Shown one piece after another: positions 51,264 through 59,105 of a DNA stretch of 60,133 nucleotides. The position numbers were made by a program, and so were the translations under genes. Within the stretch, counting starts at the first letter, position 1; each line of letters starts with the position of its first letter. Location: contig JANWKE010000011.1 in assembly GCA_025451535.1 (NCBI GenBank), forward strand, positions 1 through 60,133, read 5' to 3'. Origin of the DNA: Verrucomicrobiia bacterium. Its GTDB lineage: Bacteria; Verrucomicrobiota; Verrucomicrobiia; Limisphaerales; UBA11358. Under the pieces are notes generated by a model, which worked only from the letters and a program-made list of their open reading frames with translations, did no database searches and had not been told where the DNA came from.

Positions 51264-51301
51264 CGGCGGGCCGAACAATTTTTCTGCTCGCCGTTTTTTT
51301 T
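51264..51301 (+). terminator. Rho-independent terminator after DUF5069
   Basis: CGGCGGGC (51264-51271) pairs with GCTCGCCG (51286-51293) over 8 bp with one G-U pair and a 14-base loop, then eight T. Confidence 0.75.
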
Positions 51302-51364
51302 AAACCCTACTGCGAGCAATCCCATCGCCGCAGCAATGCGGGTGGCGAGGGTTGAGGGTCGTTG

Positions 51365-52411
51365 TCATTTTAATCGCTTACGATTTTCGAAATGTAAATT
51401 CAAAGAACCGCAACCGTTTCGACATTTGATTGAACCAGTCAGATAGAATTGTTTCAGATTCCTCTTATTCATGACATATGAAGCGGAGCATCTCGGACAT
51501 TTGAGTCCAGCATTTTCAAAATGTTCTTTGAATAGATGCTGGACCTCTTCCAATTTGTCGGCTATTGGCGGCCGCTGCATGCACAACAACAATCCGGCTG
51601 TTGATCTTAATGGCACAATATCAACCTCGTGACAAATCCGCTTGGCAAACTTGCCCAAAAGCGCCTCAACAACGGATACGGCGTGATAAAGCAAGATCGG
51701 AAGAAACCAATAGATGCCGACCCATTGCGAATAGCGAGCCTCTTTATCGGAAAAAACAAAATTAAAATTGCTAGGCTCTGTTTCTAAAAAATCAAACGTT
51801 GTTACCAAATGGTTTGCCTTTTGCCACAGCGGCTCAAACCCGTAAGGCAAATTTTTCTTGAACCTTAAGGCATGAACAAATTCTGCTCGAATCCATTCAA
51901 CTTGTCCGATTGCTTTTATCGCTTCACGGATGATTGCAATTTGCTCTTGTTCCTTCGTGTTTGATGGTAATTGAAATCGCTTGGGATTCTGCCCTTCAAA
52001 TCTTTGAAAAAACTCTGCGGGCCTTGCCAGCAACCATTCGAGTAAAAATAAATTGTCTTTCAGCGGTTTTCTGAGCAATGCATAAGCAACAGTCAACTTT
52101 CCTTTTTTTGAACTCTGTAATGCTTCGTAAATAAAATGTAGGAAATCCGAAAGTAAAGCAGCGCAGATTTGTTTGTAGAAGAGCTTTCGCACTTCATTTT
52201 TATAGCCATGAGTCTCCAACCAAGTCACAAGTGCTTCCCCGGAATGTCTGCCCATTTCCCGGGCTTCGTTTTTGTTTCTGTGCTTTATCTGGATGTTGAA
52301 GATTTTTGCCTTTTCACCCGAAATCAATGTTTCAACTAGTTGGTCGTGAAGGAAGAAACAATAGTTGTGGCAGAAATGGAATTCGGCAGGCAGAGCAACT
52401 TTTTGTTTCAT
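51365..52411 (-). CDS. AT-rich protein of unknown function with a C-terminal zinc ribbon
   Basis: 348 residues from ATG 52411 (TTG 52426 is possible). Markedly lower GC than the surrounding genes, with Lys/Phe/Asn-rich composition, which points to acquisition from elsewhere. The N-terminal and middle parts are all helical (YALLRKPLKDNLFLLEWLLA), a pattern seen in HEPN or DUF5677-like proteins, but I cannot assign a family. The end carries a likely zinc ribbon, CPRC-x19-CRNGC. It sits next to a toxin-antitoxin pair and a duplicated trpB end, so it may be part of the same insertion. No catalytic residues were identified. Confidence 0.7.
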   Translation of the reverse strand: MKQKVALPAEFHFCHNYCFFLHDQLVETLISGEKAKIFNIQIKHRNKNEAREMGRHSGEALVTWLETHGYKNEVRKLFYKQICAALLSDFLHFIYEALQSSKKGKLTVAYALLRKPLKDNLFLLEWLLARPAEFFQRFEGQNPKRFQLPSNTKEQEQIAIIREAIKAIGQVEWIRAEFVHALRFKKNLPYGFEPLWQKANHLVTTFDFLETEPSNFNFVFSDKEARYSQWVGIYWFLPILLYHAVSVVEALLGKFAKRICHEVDIVPLRSTAGLLLCMQRPPIADKLEEVQHLFKEHFENAGLKCPRCSASYVMNKRNLKQFYLTGSIKCRNGCGSLNLHFENRKRLK

Positions 52412-52427
52412 TAAATTGTCAACCAAT

Positions 52428-52542
52428 TCATTTCGGCATTTCCAACTTCACCTTCGCCGCCACCTGCGCCACGTCCTTGTCGCCGCGACCGGAGAGGTTC
52501 ACGATGGTAAGCTGATTCTTGCGCATCTTCGGCGCGTTTCAT
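52428..52542 (-). pseudogene. Partial, frameshifted copy of the trpB 3' end
   Basis: Nucleotides 52448-52500 match the end of the intact trpB (about 52977-53029) at 48 of 53 positions by eye. The translation [20 protein letters not shown] reproduces the TrpB C-terminus ([19 protein letters not shown]), but a 2-base deletion near the MKRA start shifts the frame. The 5' end begins exactly at the ATG overlapping the hicA stop. Confidence 0.75.
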
Positions 52543-52724
52543 GGTTCAGAAATTCCCAAGTCCCGGCAAATTTTCCGGGCGAGGAATTTGTTGATTTCCG
52601 TATGCCTCGGTACGGCGGAGCGGCGGTTTGCCGATCGATTGCCCCACCAAGAATGGTTGCTGCCTTCGCGGATGAGCACGCAACCCTGCGCGGCCAGATG
52701 CCGGATTAGCTCCCGCCGTTTCAC
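52539..52724 (-). CDS. hicA: HicA-type toxin (mRNA interferase)
   Basis: 61 residues, a normal size for HicA. It contains the dsRNA-binding-like fold motif RELIRHLAAQGCVLIREGSNHSWW with the likely catalytic His24, then VPRHTEINKFLARKICRDLGI. HicA cleaves mRNA and halts translation unless neutralised by HicB. The gene follows hicB with a 4-base overlap. The stop codon overlaps the ATG of the trpB fragment. Order hicB-hicA is inverse to Escherichia coli hicAB but common in other phyla. Confidence 0.88.
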   Translation of the reverse strand: MKRRELIRHLAAQGCVLIREGSNHSWWGNRSANRRSAVPRHTEINKFLARKICRDLGISEP

Positions 52725-52933
52725 ACAAGGATGGCTTCTTCTTCGTAATCCGTTTTTGCGGCGGCTAGCGCGTCTTCGCGGTTAAATTCCAAAGCTTCCT
52801 TCAGAGCCGAGCGGAGATTTTTCATGAGTTCCGCACGCGTTTTCCCCTGGGAATTCACGCCGGGAATTTCCTGCACCCAGCCAATCCACCAGCCTTCGTC
52901 CCGTTTGATGACGGCGTTAAAAGTGCGTTTCAC
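52721..52933 (-). CDS. hicB: HicB-type antitoxin
   Basis: 70 residues with the short HicB fold: TFNAVIKRDEGWWIGWVQEIPGVNSQGKTRAELMKNLRSAL (given here in motif parts), a partial RNase H-like domain that binds HicA. It lacks the C-terminal ribbon-helix-helix or helix-turn-helix seen in longer HicB proteins, so autoregulation may depend on a different partner. The gene starts 30 bases after the trpB stop and overlaps hicA by 4 bases (ATGA). Confidence 0.88.
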   Translation of the reverse strand: MKRTFNAVIKRDEGWWIGWVQEIPGVNSQGKTRAELMKNLRSALKEALEFNREDALAAAKTDYEEEAILV

Positions 52934-52963
52934 AGTTTCAACTTAAATCCGTTCCCGCTTTCT

Positions 52964-54166
52964 TCAAAGTTTAATTTTTGCCGCCACCTGCGATACGTCC
53001 TTGTCGCCGCGGCCGGAGAGGTTCACGATGATGAGCTTGTCCTCGCCCAGCTTGGGCGCGCGTTTCATGACTTCGGCAATGGCGTGCGCGCTTTCCAGCG
53101 CGGGAATGATGCCTTCCAGCCGCGCCAGTTTCATGAACGCCGCCAGCGCCGCGTCGTCTTTGATGTAAGTGTACTCCACGCGTTTCTGGTCGTGCAACCA
53201 GGCGTGTTCCGGCCCCACCGCGGCGTAGTCCAGCCCGGCACTCACGCTGTGGGTCAGTTGAATCTGGCCGTATTCGTCCTGCAGAATGTAACTGCGCGTG
53301 CCCTGCAACACGCCGAGCGAGCCGCCGTGAAACCGCGCCGCGTGCTGGTTGGGTTTGATGCCCAGGCCGCCCGCCTCCACACCCACCATCTTCACAGATT
53401 GGTCATCCAGGAACGGATAGAACAATCCCATCGAATTGGACCCGCCGCCGACACAGGCGATGAGCAGGTCGGGCAGGCGCTTCTCCTTTTCGAGGATCTG
53501 CCGGCGGGCTTCGTCGCCGATGACGCGCTGGAAATTCCGGACCATTTCCGGATACGGATGCGCGCCATAGACCGTGCCGAGGATGTAATGCGTGGTGCGC
53601 ACGTTGGTGACCCAGTCGCGCATGGCTTCGTTGATGGCTTCTTTGAGCGTTTGTTGCCCGGCCTTCACGGACACCACCTCCGCGCCGAGCATTTTCATGC
53701 GATAGACGTTCAGCTCCTGCCGCTGGCAATCCACCGCACCCATGTAGACCACGCATTTCATGCCAAACATCGCGGCGACGGTAGCGGTGGCGACGCCGTG
53801 CTGGCCCGCGCCGGTTTCGGCGATGATGCGTGTCTTGCCCATGCGTTTGGCGAGCAGGATCTGGCCGATGCAATTGTTGATCTTGTGCGCGCCGGTGTGG
53901 AGCAGGTCCTCGCGCTTGAGATAGATTTTCGGCCCGCCGAGTTCTTTGGTCAGCCGTTCGGCAAAGTAAAGGGGCGTGGGCCGGCCGCAAAATTCTTTCA
54001 GGTAGTACTTGAACTCACGCTTGAACACCGGGTCCTTCTGGGCACGCCGGTATTCGTTCTCCAATTCCTGCAACGGGTGGACCAGCGTTTCCGGCACAAA
54101 GCGCCCGCCATACGGTCCGAAATGGCCCTGGGCGTCGGGTAGATTTTTTGCGGCAACTGAACTCAT
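52964..54166 (-). CDS. trpB: Tryptophan synthase beta chain
   Basis: 400 residues from ATG 54166. Catalyses the last step of tryptophan synthesis (indole plus serine). The PLP lysine is Lys95 in [19 protein letters not shown] binds the cofactor phosphate; [21 protein letters not shown] is diagnostic of TrpB1 proteins that pair with TrpA. No trpA is next to it, but trpF lies 4.2 kb upstream on the same strand. The gene is intact; a partial copy of its 3' end lies beyond hicBA. A repeat array of 8-base words (CGCAAAGA) lies just before its start. Confidence 0.95.
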   Translation of the reverse strand: MSSVAAKNLPDAQGHFGPYGGRFVPETLVHPLQELENEYRRAQKDPVFKREFKYYLKEFCGRPTPLYFAERLTKELGGPKIYLKREDLLHTGAHKINNCIGQILLAKRMGKTRIIAETGAGQHGVATATVAAMFGMKCVVYMGAVDCQRQELNVYRMKMLGAEVVSVKAGQQTLKEAINEAMRDWVTNVRTTHYILGTVYGAHPYPEMVRNFQRVIGDEARRQILEKEKRLPDLLIACVGGGSNSMGLFYPFLDDQSVKMVGVEAGGLGIKPNQHAARFHGGSLGVLQGTRSYILQDEYGQIQLTHSVSAGLDYAAVGPEHAWLHDQKRVEYTYIKDDAALAAFMKLARLEGIIPALESAHAIAEVMKRAPKLGEDKLIIVNLSGRGDKDVSQVAAKIKL

Positions 54167-54179
54167 ACCGCAATTCTCA

Positions 54180-54235
54180 CGCAAAGACGCAAAGACGCAA
54201 AGAATTATTTAACCGCAGAGACGCGGAGAATTATT
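54180..54235. repeat. Tandem 8-base words and dispersed repeat between trpB and the ankyrin gene
   Basis: CGCAAAGA occurs two and a half times (54180-54202), followed by AACCGCAGAGACGCGGAGAA (54211-54230), the same family as the repeats at 9226-9254 and 55434-55450. It touches the stop of the ankyrin gene. Confidence 0.7.
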
Positions 54236-55388
54236 CGTGGCCGCCATGCTGATGAAGCAAATCAATAACGTCTTGAAGGTCATGTTGCATCAGTTTATCC
54301 ATTGGCCCTATTACCTGTATGTTATTTTCGGCACCCCCCAAAGGCGTAATACCCCATTTGTCTTTAGCATTAACATCCGCGCCATTGGCCAATAACAATT
54401 TCACGATTTCAGTGCGGCCATTAAACGCTGCTGCATGCAGCGGCGTCCAACCGGCCGTATCCCTCGCATCGACCTCAGCTTTTTCTGCCAATAACAATTC
54501 GACAATACCTTTGCGATTAGAAATTGCCGCCACATATAGAGGCGTTGCTCCCTTGCTATTTTTAGCATTAATCTCAGCCTTGTTGGCCAACAGCAATGCC
54601 ACTACGTCATTGTGATTGTTAAACACTGCCGAGTGCAAAGGCGTATCGCCGTCTATATTCATAGCATTTACATCGGCTTTACCAGCTAACAGCAATTTTA
54701 CCATGTTTGTGTGTCCACAGATTGCCGCCCATTGCAAAGGAGCATAGCCTTTCCCATCCTTCGCATTGGCATCAGCTTTGTTATCTAACAGCAGTTTCGC
54801 GACATTCGTGTGATCATAAAATGACGCATAATCTAAAGCGGTCCAACCATTGTCAGCTTTCATTAACGCCAAGTGAGGATCGTTTTTTAAGAGAGTCTCT
54901 ACTTTTTCCAAATTTCCATTTCGGGCGGCCTCAAAAAACTCACCGCTATTTGTAGCAGTGCCAATATTTTCTCCGCCATGCTGGCGTAGTAATTCAATTA
55001 CATTTCTGCTTGCGCCATCCAAAGGCGTCCATCCATTGTTATTTTTCGCGTTAACGTCGGCCTTGTTTGCCAATAGCAGTTCTACAATTTCCAGACTGCC
55101 ATGTTTTGCCGCAATATGTAACGGAGTTTCGCCGCCATTGTTCTTCGCATTGACATCGGCTTTATAGCTTATCAGTAATTCTGCCGCGTCTTTGTTTCCA
55201 GTTATCGCGGCCCAATGCAATGGTGTTTGTCCGCCATAATCTTTAACGGAGGCTAAATCTGAGTTCGTTTCAAGCAGTGTCTTAATTTTTTCCAAGTTGC
55301 CATTTTTGACCGCATTGTGGATTTCCCCACAAAGGGCGAGACTGCAAATTAATACGACTAGAATAATTGCAGCAAATTTTTTGTTCAC
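54231..55388 (-). CDS. Secreted ankyrin-repeat protein
   Basis: 385 residues. A signal-peptide-like N-terminus (FAAIILVVLICSLALCGEI) is followed by eight to ten ankyrin repeats (GQTPLHWAAITGNKDAAELL, GETPLHIAAKHGSLEIVELL, GWTPLHAAAFNGRTEIVKLL) interrupted by a Gly-rich linker that restarts the array near residue 150 (GEFFEAARNGNLEKVETLL), so the two halves look like an internal duplication. Composition is AT-rich relative to neighbours, consistent with horizontal gain. Bracketed by intergenic repeats on both sides. Probably a protein-binding scaffold in the periplasm; ligand unknown. Confidence 0.85.
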   Translation of the reverse strand: MNKKFAAIILVVLICSLALCGEIHNAVKNGNLEKIKTLLETNSDLASVKDYGGQTPLHWAAITGNKDAAELLISYKADVNAKNNGGETPLHIAAKHGSLEIVELLLANKADVNAKNNNGWTPLDGASRNVIELLRQHGGENIGTATNSGEFFEAARNGNLEKVETLLKNDPHLALMKADNGWTALDYASFYDHTNVAKLLLDNKADANAKDGKGYAPLQWAAICGHTNMVKLLLAGKADVNAMNIDGDTPLHSAVFNNHNDVVALLLANKAEINAKNSKGATPLYVAAISNRKGIVELLLAEKAEVDARDTAGWTPLHAAAFNGRTEIVKLLLANGADVNAKDKWGITPLGGAENNIQVIGPMDKLMQHDLQDVIDLLHQHGGHE

Positions 55389-55433
55389 GCGGTTGGAATA
55401 CGCCGCTTGCCATGATCTGACAAGCGCACAATT

Positions 55434-55450
55434 GCGTCTCCGCGGTTGAA
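55434..55450. repeat. Third copy of the CGCAGAG/CGCGGAG intergenic repeat
   Basis: GCGTCTCCGCGGTTGAA; its reverse complement TTCAACCGCGGAGACGC matches the repeat at 54211-54230. Lies before the pntB end. Confidence 0.5.
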
Positions 55451-55457
55451 AAGATTT

Positions 55458-56861
55458 CTAACTCGCCTTTACCGCCGCGACAAGCGCGTTGAGCGACGCC
55501 TTCGCGTCGCCGAAGAGCATCCGGGTGTTGTCCTTGTAGAAAAGATGGTTTTCGATGCCGGCAAAGCCCTTCGCCATCGAGCGTTTCATCACGATGACGG
55601 TCTTGGCGTGGTCGGCTTCAATGATGGGCATGCCGTAAATCGGGCTGGATTTTTCCTCGCGCGCGGCGGGATTGACCACATCGTTGGCACCGATGACCAG
55701 GCAGACGTCCACACGGTCCATCGAGGGGTTGATGGCTTCCATTTCCTGAAGCTGGTCGTAGGGAACATTCGCCTCGGCCAGCAGCACATTCATGTGGCCA
55801 GGCATGCGGCCGGCGACGGGATGAATGGCGAACTGGACTTCGACACCGCGCTTGCCGAGTTCGTCGGAAAGCTCGCGCACAGAATGTTGCGCCTGCGCCA
55901 CCGCCATGCCGTAACCGGGAACGATCACGACCCGCTGCGCGTAGGACAGCAGCAACGCGGCCTCGTCGGCTTGAATCGGTTTGACGGTTCCCGCCACACC
56001 GCCGGCCGCCGCCTGACTGCCGCCGCCGGAGCCGAAGGCGCCGAACAAAACGTTGGTGACCGGCCGGTTCATCGCCTTGCACATGAGCAGCGTGAGCAGC
56101 GTGCCCGACGAACCGACGAGCGTGCCGGCGACGATCATCGAAAGGTTGTTGATGACAAAACCGTCTCCCGCCACAGCCAGACCGGTGAAGGAGTTGAGCA
56201 ACGAGATGACGACCGGCATGTCCGCGCCGCCGATGGGCATGACCATCGCCACGCCGAACGCCAGTGCCAGCACGAACATGACAACAAAAGCGGTGGCCGA
56301 ATTGCTACCGGAGGCATTAAACGTGAGCCAGCCGCCCAAACCACGAATCACCAGCAGGACGAGCCCATTCAAAAAGTTCTGGCCGGGAAACGTGTGCGGC
56401 CGCTCGAATTTCCCCTCTAGTTTCAAAAACGCGATGATGCTGCCGGAAAACGAGAGCGAGCCGATGAGCGTGGCGAACAGCATCGGAACCGCGGCAGACA
56501 CCGCGACGCCTTCGAGACTGTGCGAGCGCCGCAGAAATTCCAGGCTCGCGACCAGCGCCGCCGACCCGCCGCCCAGGCCGTTGAACGCCGCGACCATCTG
56601 CGGCATCGCGGTCATCTTGACCGAATACGCGCCGATCGCGCCGATGACGAGGCCGATCACAATGCCGACGGCCATGAGCGTGCAGTTGAGATTCCACTCG
56701 TGCAGTTGCATCAGTGGAATCGTGGCGAAGAAGGCAACGACCATGCCGGCGGCGGCGAGGAGATTTCCGTAGCGCGCGGTCTTCGGCGAACTCAAAAATT
56801 TGATGCCGAGGATGAACAGGACCGCGACACCGATGAAAATGAGGGCAAGCGTGGAACTCAT
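55458..56861 (-). CDS. pntB: Proton-translocating NAD(P) transhydrogenase, beta subunit
   Basis: 467 residues. About nine membrane helices in the first 270 residues (LALIFIGVAVLFILGIKFL ... TARYGNLLAAAGMVVAFF), then the NADP-binding domain III with VVIVPGYGMAVAQAQHSVREL, VIGANDVVNPAAREEKSS and GMPIIEADHAKTVIVMKRS. It couples hydride transfer between NADH and NADP to proton movement, supplying NADPH. Last gene of the pntA1-pntA2-pntB set, 2 bases after pntA2. Confidence 0.95.
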   Translation of the reverse strand: MSSTLALIFIGVAVLFILGIKFLSSPKTARYGNLLAAAGMVVAFFATIPLMQLHEWNLNCTLMAVGIVIGLVIGAIGAYSVKMTAMPQMVAAFNGLGGGSAALVASLEFLRRSHSLEGVAVSAAVPMLFATLIGSLSFSGSIIAFLKLEGKFERPHTFPGQNFLNGLVLLVIRGLGGWLTFNASGSNSATAFVVMFVLALAFGVAMVMPIGGADMPVVISLLNSFTGLAVAGDGFVINNLSMIVAGTLVGSSGTLLTLLMCKAMNRPVTNVLFGAFGSGGGSQAAAGGVAGTVKPIQADEAALLLSYAQRVVIVPGYGMAVAQAQHSVRELSDELGKRGVEVQFAIHPVAGRMPGHMNVLLAEANVPYDQLQEMEAINPSMDRVDVCLVIGANDVVNPAAREEKSSPIYGMPIIEADHAKTVIVMKRSMAKGFAGIENHLFYKDNTRMLFGDAKASLNALVAAVKAS

Positions 56862-56863
56862 GG

Positions 56864-57148
56864 CTATTTCTTCTTTTTCTTGAACATTTGCAACATGCGG
56901 TCCGTGACCATGAAGCCGCCGAAGACGTTGGCCGAACCGAAAACCACCGCGATGAAGCCGAGGGTCCGCGCCAGCGGCGTGTCCGCGGCGGCGAGCACCA
57001 ACATGCCGCCGAGCAGGATAATGCCGTGAATGGCGTTGGTCCCGGACATCAACGGCGTGTGCAGCATCGAAGGCACTTTCGAGATTTCTTCAAAGCCCAC
57101 GAAAATCGAGAGCACGAAGACGAACAGGACGAGAATTTCTACGCTCAT
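56864..57148 (-). CDS. pntA2: NAD(P) transhydrogenase alpha subunit, membrane part
   Basis: 94 residues with three membrane helices (EILVLFVFVLSIFVGFEE, AIHGIILLGGMLVLAAADT, LGFIAVVFGSANVFGGFMV) and the conserved VPSMLHTPLMSGTNAIHG. It corresponds to the C-terminal membrane part of the alpha subunit, encoded separately, as in many bacteria with three-gene pnt operons. It is 3 bases after pntA1 and 2 before pntB. Confidence 0.92.
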   Translation of the reverse strand: MSVEILVLFVFVLSIFVGFEEISKVPSMLHTPLMSGTNAIHGIILLGGMLVLAAADTPLARTLGFIAVVFGSANVFGGFMVTDRMLQMFKKKKK

Positions 57149-57151
57149 AAA

Positions 57152-58285
57152 TCAGTTCGGTTTGGCGATGAGTTTTTCGTTCACGATTTTGCCGCCGTGC
57201 GTGACGAGGCAGCCTTTGATGATTTCGTCATCCAATTTCAACACGAAGGTCTTGTTCTGCTTGTCCCAGAATTCCTCGACGAGGGCCAGGAGGTTCGCGG
57301 AATAAACCTGGCTGGCGTGAAGCGGCGCACGGCCGGGCAGGTTGGCGATGCCGACAATCTTCACACCGTTGCGGTCAGTCACCTGGTCATAAACCACGCC
57401 CTCGACGTTGCCGCCGGTTTCGACTGCCATGTCGATCACCACACTGCCGGGTTTCATGGCGTTGAGCATTTCGGCGGTGACGAGAACCGGCGCTTTGCGC
57501 CCGAATACCTGCGCCGTGGTGATGACCACGTCGGAATCGCCGCAGGTCTTGTTCATCGCCTGGCGCTGCTTCTGGATTTGCTCCTCGGTCAGCGCCTTGG
57601 CATAACCGTCCTTGGTCTGGCCGGTTTCGCCGAGGTCAATCTTCAAAAATTGGGCGGCCAGCGACTTCACCTGTTCTTCGACCACCGGCCGCGTGTCGTA
57701 AGCGGTGACTTTTGCGCCCAGCCGTTTCGCGGTGGCGATCGCCTGCAAACCGGCGACCCCGACGCCGATGATAAACACCTTGGACGGCAGGATCGTCCCC
57801 GCCGCCGTGGTCATCATGGGAAAAATCTTGTTGGAATACCGCGCGGCCAGAATGACCGCCTCGTAACCGCCGAGGTTTGCCTGCGACGACAGCACGTCCA
57901 TTTTCTGCGCGCGGGTCGTGCGCGGAATGAATTCCATGCTGATGGCGCTGACGCCGTGTTCGGCGAATTTCTGGACCAGTTCCTTTTCGTTGAACGGGTC
58001 GAGCAGGCTGACATGAATCGAACCGGATTTGAGCAGCGCGATTTCCTCGACCGGCGGTTTGCGCAGGCGCAGCACGATGTCGCCGGAGCCGATGAGCGCC
58101 CGGCGGTCGATGGCAATCGTCGCACCGGCTTTGGCGTAGGCGTCGTCGGGAAATCCGGCGGCGAGGCCAACCCCGGCTTCGACTTCCACTTGGGCGCCGA
58201 GCTTGACCAGCTTGGCGGTGCTGTCCGGTGTCAAGGGCGCCCGGGTTTCACCCGGATGCGTTTCTTTAGGCACTGAAATTTTCAT
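57152..58285 (-). CDS. pntA1: NAD(P) transhydrogenase alpha subunit, NAD-binding part
   Basis: 377 residues. Domain I signatures: ISVPKETHPGETRAPLTPDS, VILAARYSNKIFPMM, and the Rossmann FIIGVGVAGLQAIATAKRLGA (G-x-G-x-x-G), followed by VYDTRPVVEEQVKSLAAQF-type sequence. It delivers hydride from NADH to the NADP site in PntB. Membrane spans are absent here and are provided by pntA2. Related to alanine dehydrogenase, but the operon context settles the call. Confidence 0.93.
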   Translation of the reverse strand: MKISVPKETHPGETRAPLTPDSTAKLVKLGAQVEVEAGVGLAAGFPDDAYAKAGATIAIDRRALIGSGDIVLRLRKPPVEEIALLKSGSIHVSLLDPFNEKELVQKFAEHGVSAISMEFIPRTTRAQKMDVLSSQANLGGYEAVILAARYSNKIFPMMTTAAGTILPSKVFIIGVGVAGLQAIATAKRLGAKVTAYDTRPVVEEQVKSLAAQFLKIDLGETGQTKDGYAKALTEEQIQKQRQAMNKTCGDSDVVITTAQVFGRKAPVLVTAEMLNAMKPGSVVIDMAVETGGNVEGVVYDQVTDRNGVKIVGIANLPGRAPLHASQVYSANLLALVEEFWDKQNKTFVLKLDDEIIKGCLVTHGGKIVNEKLIAKPN

Positions 58286-58408
58286 TTCTCAAAAAACGTG
58301 GCGCGCAACCTATCACACCCGATTTCCGCTGTTAACTCAAATGTTGCGATTCTTTGCACGCGAATTGTCGTGCCTTATGCGCAGGATAAATTACGATTGA
58401 AAATGTTA

Positions 58409-59029
58409 TCACACCGTCGACTTAGACGCCTTAATGAAGGCGCGCACTTTGGCGTGATCCTTCCTGCCGGGCGAGGATTCGACGCCGCTGGACACGTCCA
58501 CACCGAACGGTCGCACCTGTCGAATGGCGGCAACGACGTTTTCCGGGGTCAAACCGCCCGCGAGAAAAACCGGTTTGCCGGGTTTTTGGGCCTCACTGGC
58601 CAGCGTCCAATTGAATTTTTCACCTGTGCCACCGAATGTATCGGGTGAATATGAGTCCAGCAACCACGCGTCCGTCTGGTATTTCGGCAATTCTTTCAGC
58701 GACCCGGTGTCGCGGATGCGGAAGGCTTTCATGTTCATCAGCCCGAACCGCGTGCAAAATTCCGGCGGCTCGTCTCCGTGAAATTGGAGCAAATTCAGGC
58801 CGCATTCGCCGATGGCGCGCCGAACGAGCTCCTCGGCTGGATTTACGAAGACGCCCACGCGCAGCGTGAATGGCGGCAGCCCACGGGAAATGTCCGCCGC
58901 GGTTTTCGTCGCAACGAACCGGGGGCTCTTCTCATAAAAATTGAACCCCAGCGCGTCTGCGCCCGCCTCGACGGCCGCCTGCGCGTCGGCAAGGTTGGTA
59001 ATGCCGCAAATTTTTACCCGTATACTCAT
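58409..59029 (-). CDS. trpF: Phosphoribosylanthranilate isomerase
   Basis: 206 residues. TIM-barrel enzyme of tryptophan synthesis: VKICGITNLADAQAAVEAGADALGFNF at the N-terminus with catalytic Cys (KICGIT), LLQFHGDEPPEFCTRF, and the C-terminal phosphate-binding GVDVSSGVESSPGRKDHAKV with the catalytic Asp (G-V-D-V). It is near trpB (same strand) but separated from it by pnt and ankyrin genes. Its start codon overlaps the end of a 7-base-word array. Confidence 0.95.
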   Translation of the reverse strand: MSIRVKICGITNLADAQAAVEAGADALGFNFYEKSPRFVATKTAADISRGLPPFTLRVGVFVNPAEELVRRAIGECGLNLLQFHGDEPPEFCTRFGLMNMKAFRIRDTGSLKELPKYQTDAWLLDSYSPDTFGGTGEKFNWTLASEAQKPGKPVFLAGGLTPENVVAAIRQVRPFGVDVSSGVESSPGRKDHAKVRAFIKASKSTV

Positions 59030-59105
59030 TTATGATTTACGATTGATGATTTTTTGTCCGGCGGACCACGGACAAATCATAAATCATAAATCGTAAATCG
59101 TAAAT
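59028..59105. repeat. Palindromic 7-base-word array filling the feoB-trpF gap
   Basis: Left arm words ATTTATG, ATTTACG, ATTGATG (59028-59048). A hairpin TTGTCCG...CGGACAA forms the centre. Right arm words AAATCAT, AAATCAT, AAATCGT, AAATCGT (59074-59101). The arms are inverse to each other. The array includes the trpF start codon and ends at the feoB stop. Confidence 0.8.

Noticed and set aside
56888-58276. Plus-strand open frame of 462 codons opposite pntA1/pntA2
   Set aside because: Arises from codon bias of the pnt genes; His/Arg/Asp-rich translation without recognisable fold, and it spans two real genes.
58286-58408. Riboswitch or attenuator before the pnt or trp genes
   Set aside because: Gaps are short and show no conserved riboswitch element, Trp-rich leader peptide or T-box sequence.
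59058-59080. Hairpin TTGTCCG...CGGACAA as the feoB terminator
   Set aside because: On the feoB strand it is followed by A, not T, residues; it is better explained as the centre of the palindromic 7-base-word array.
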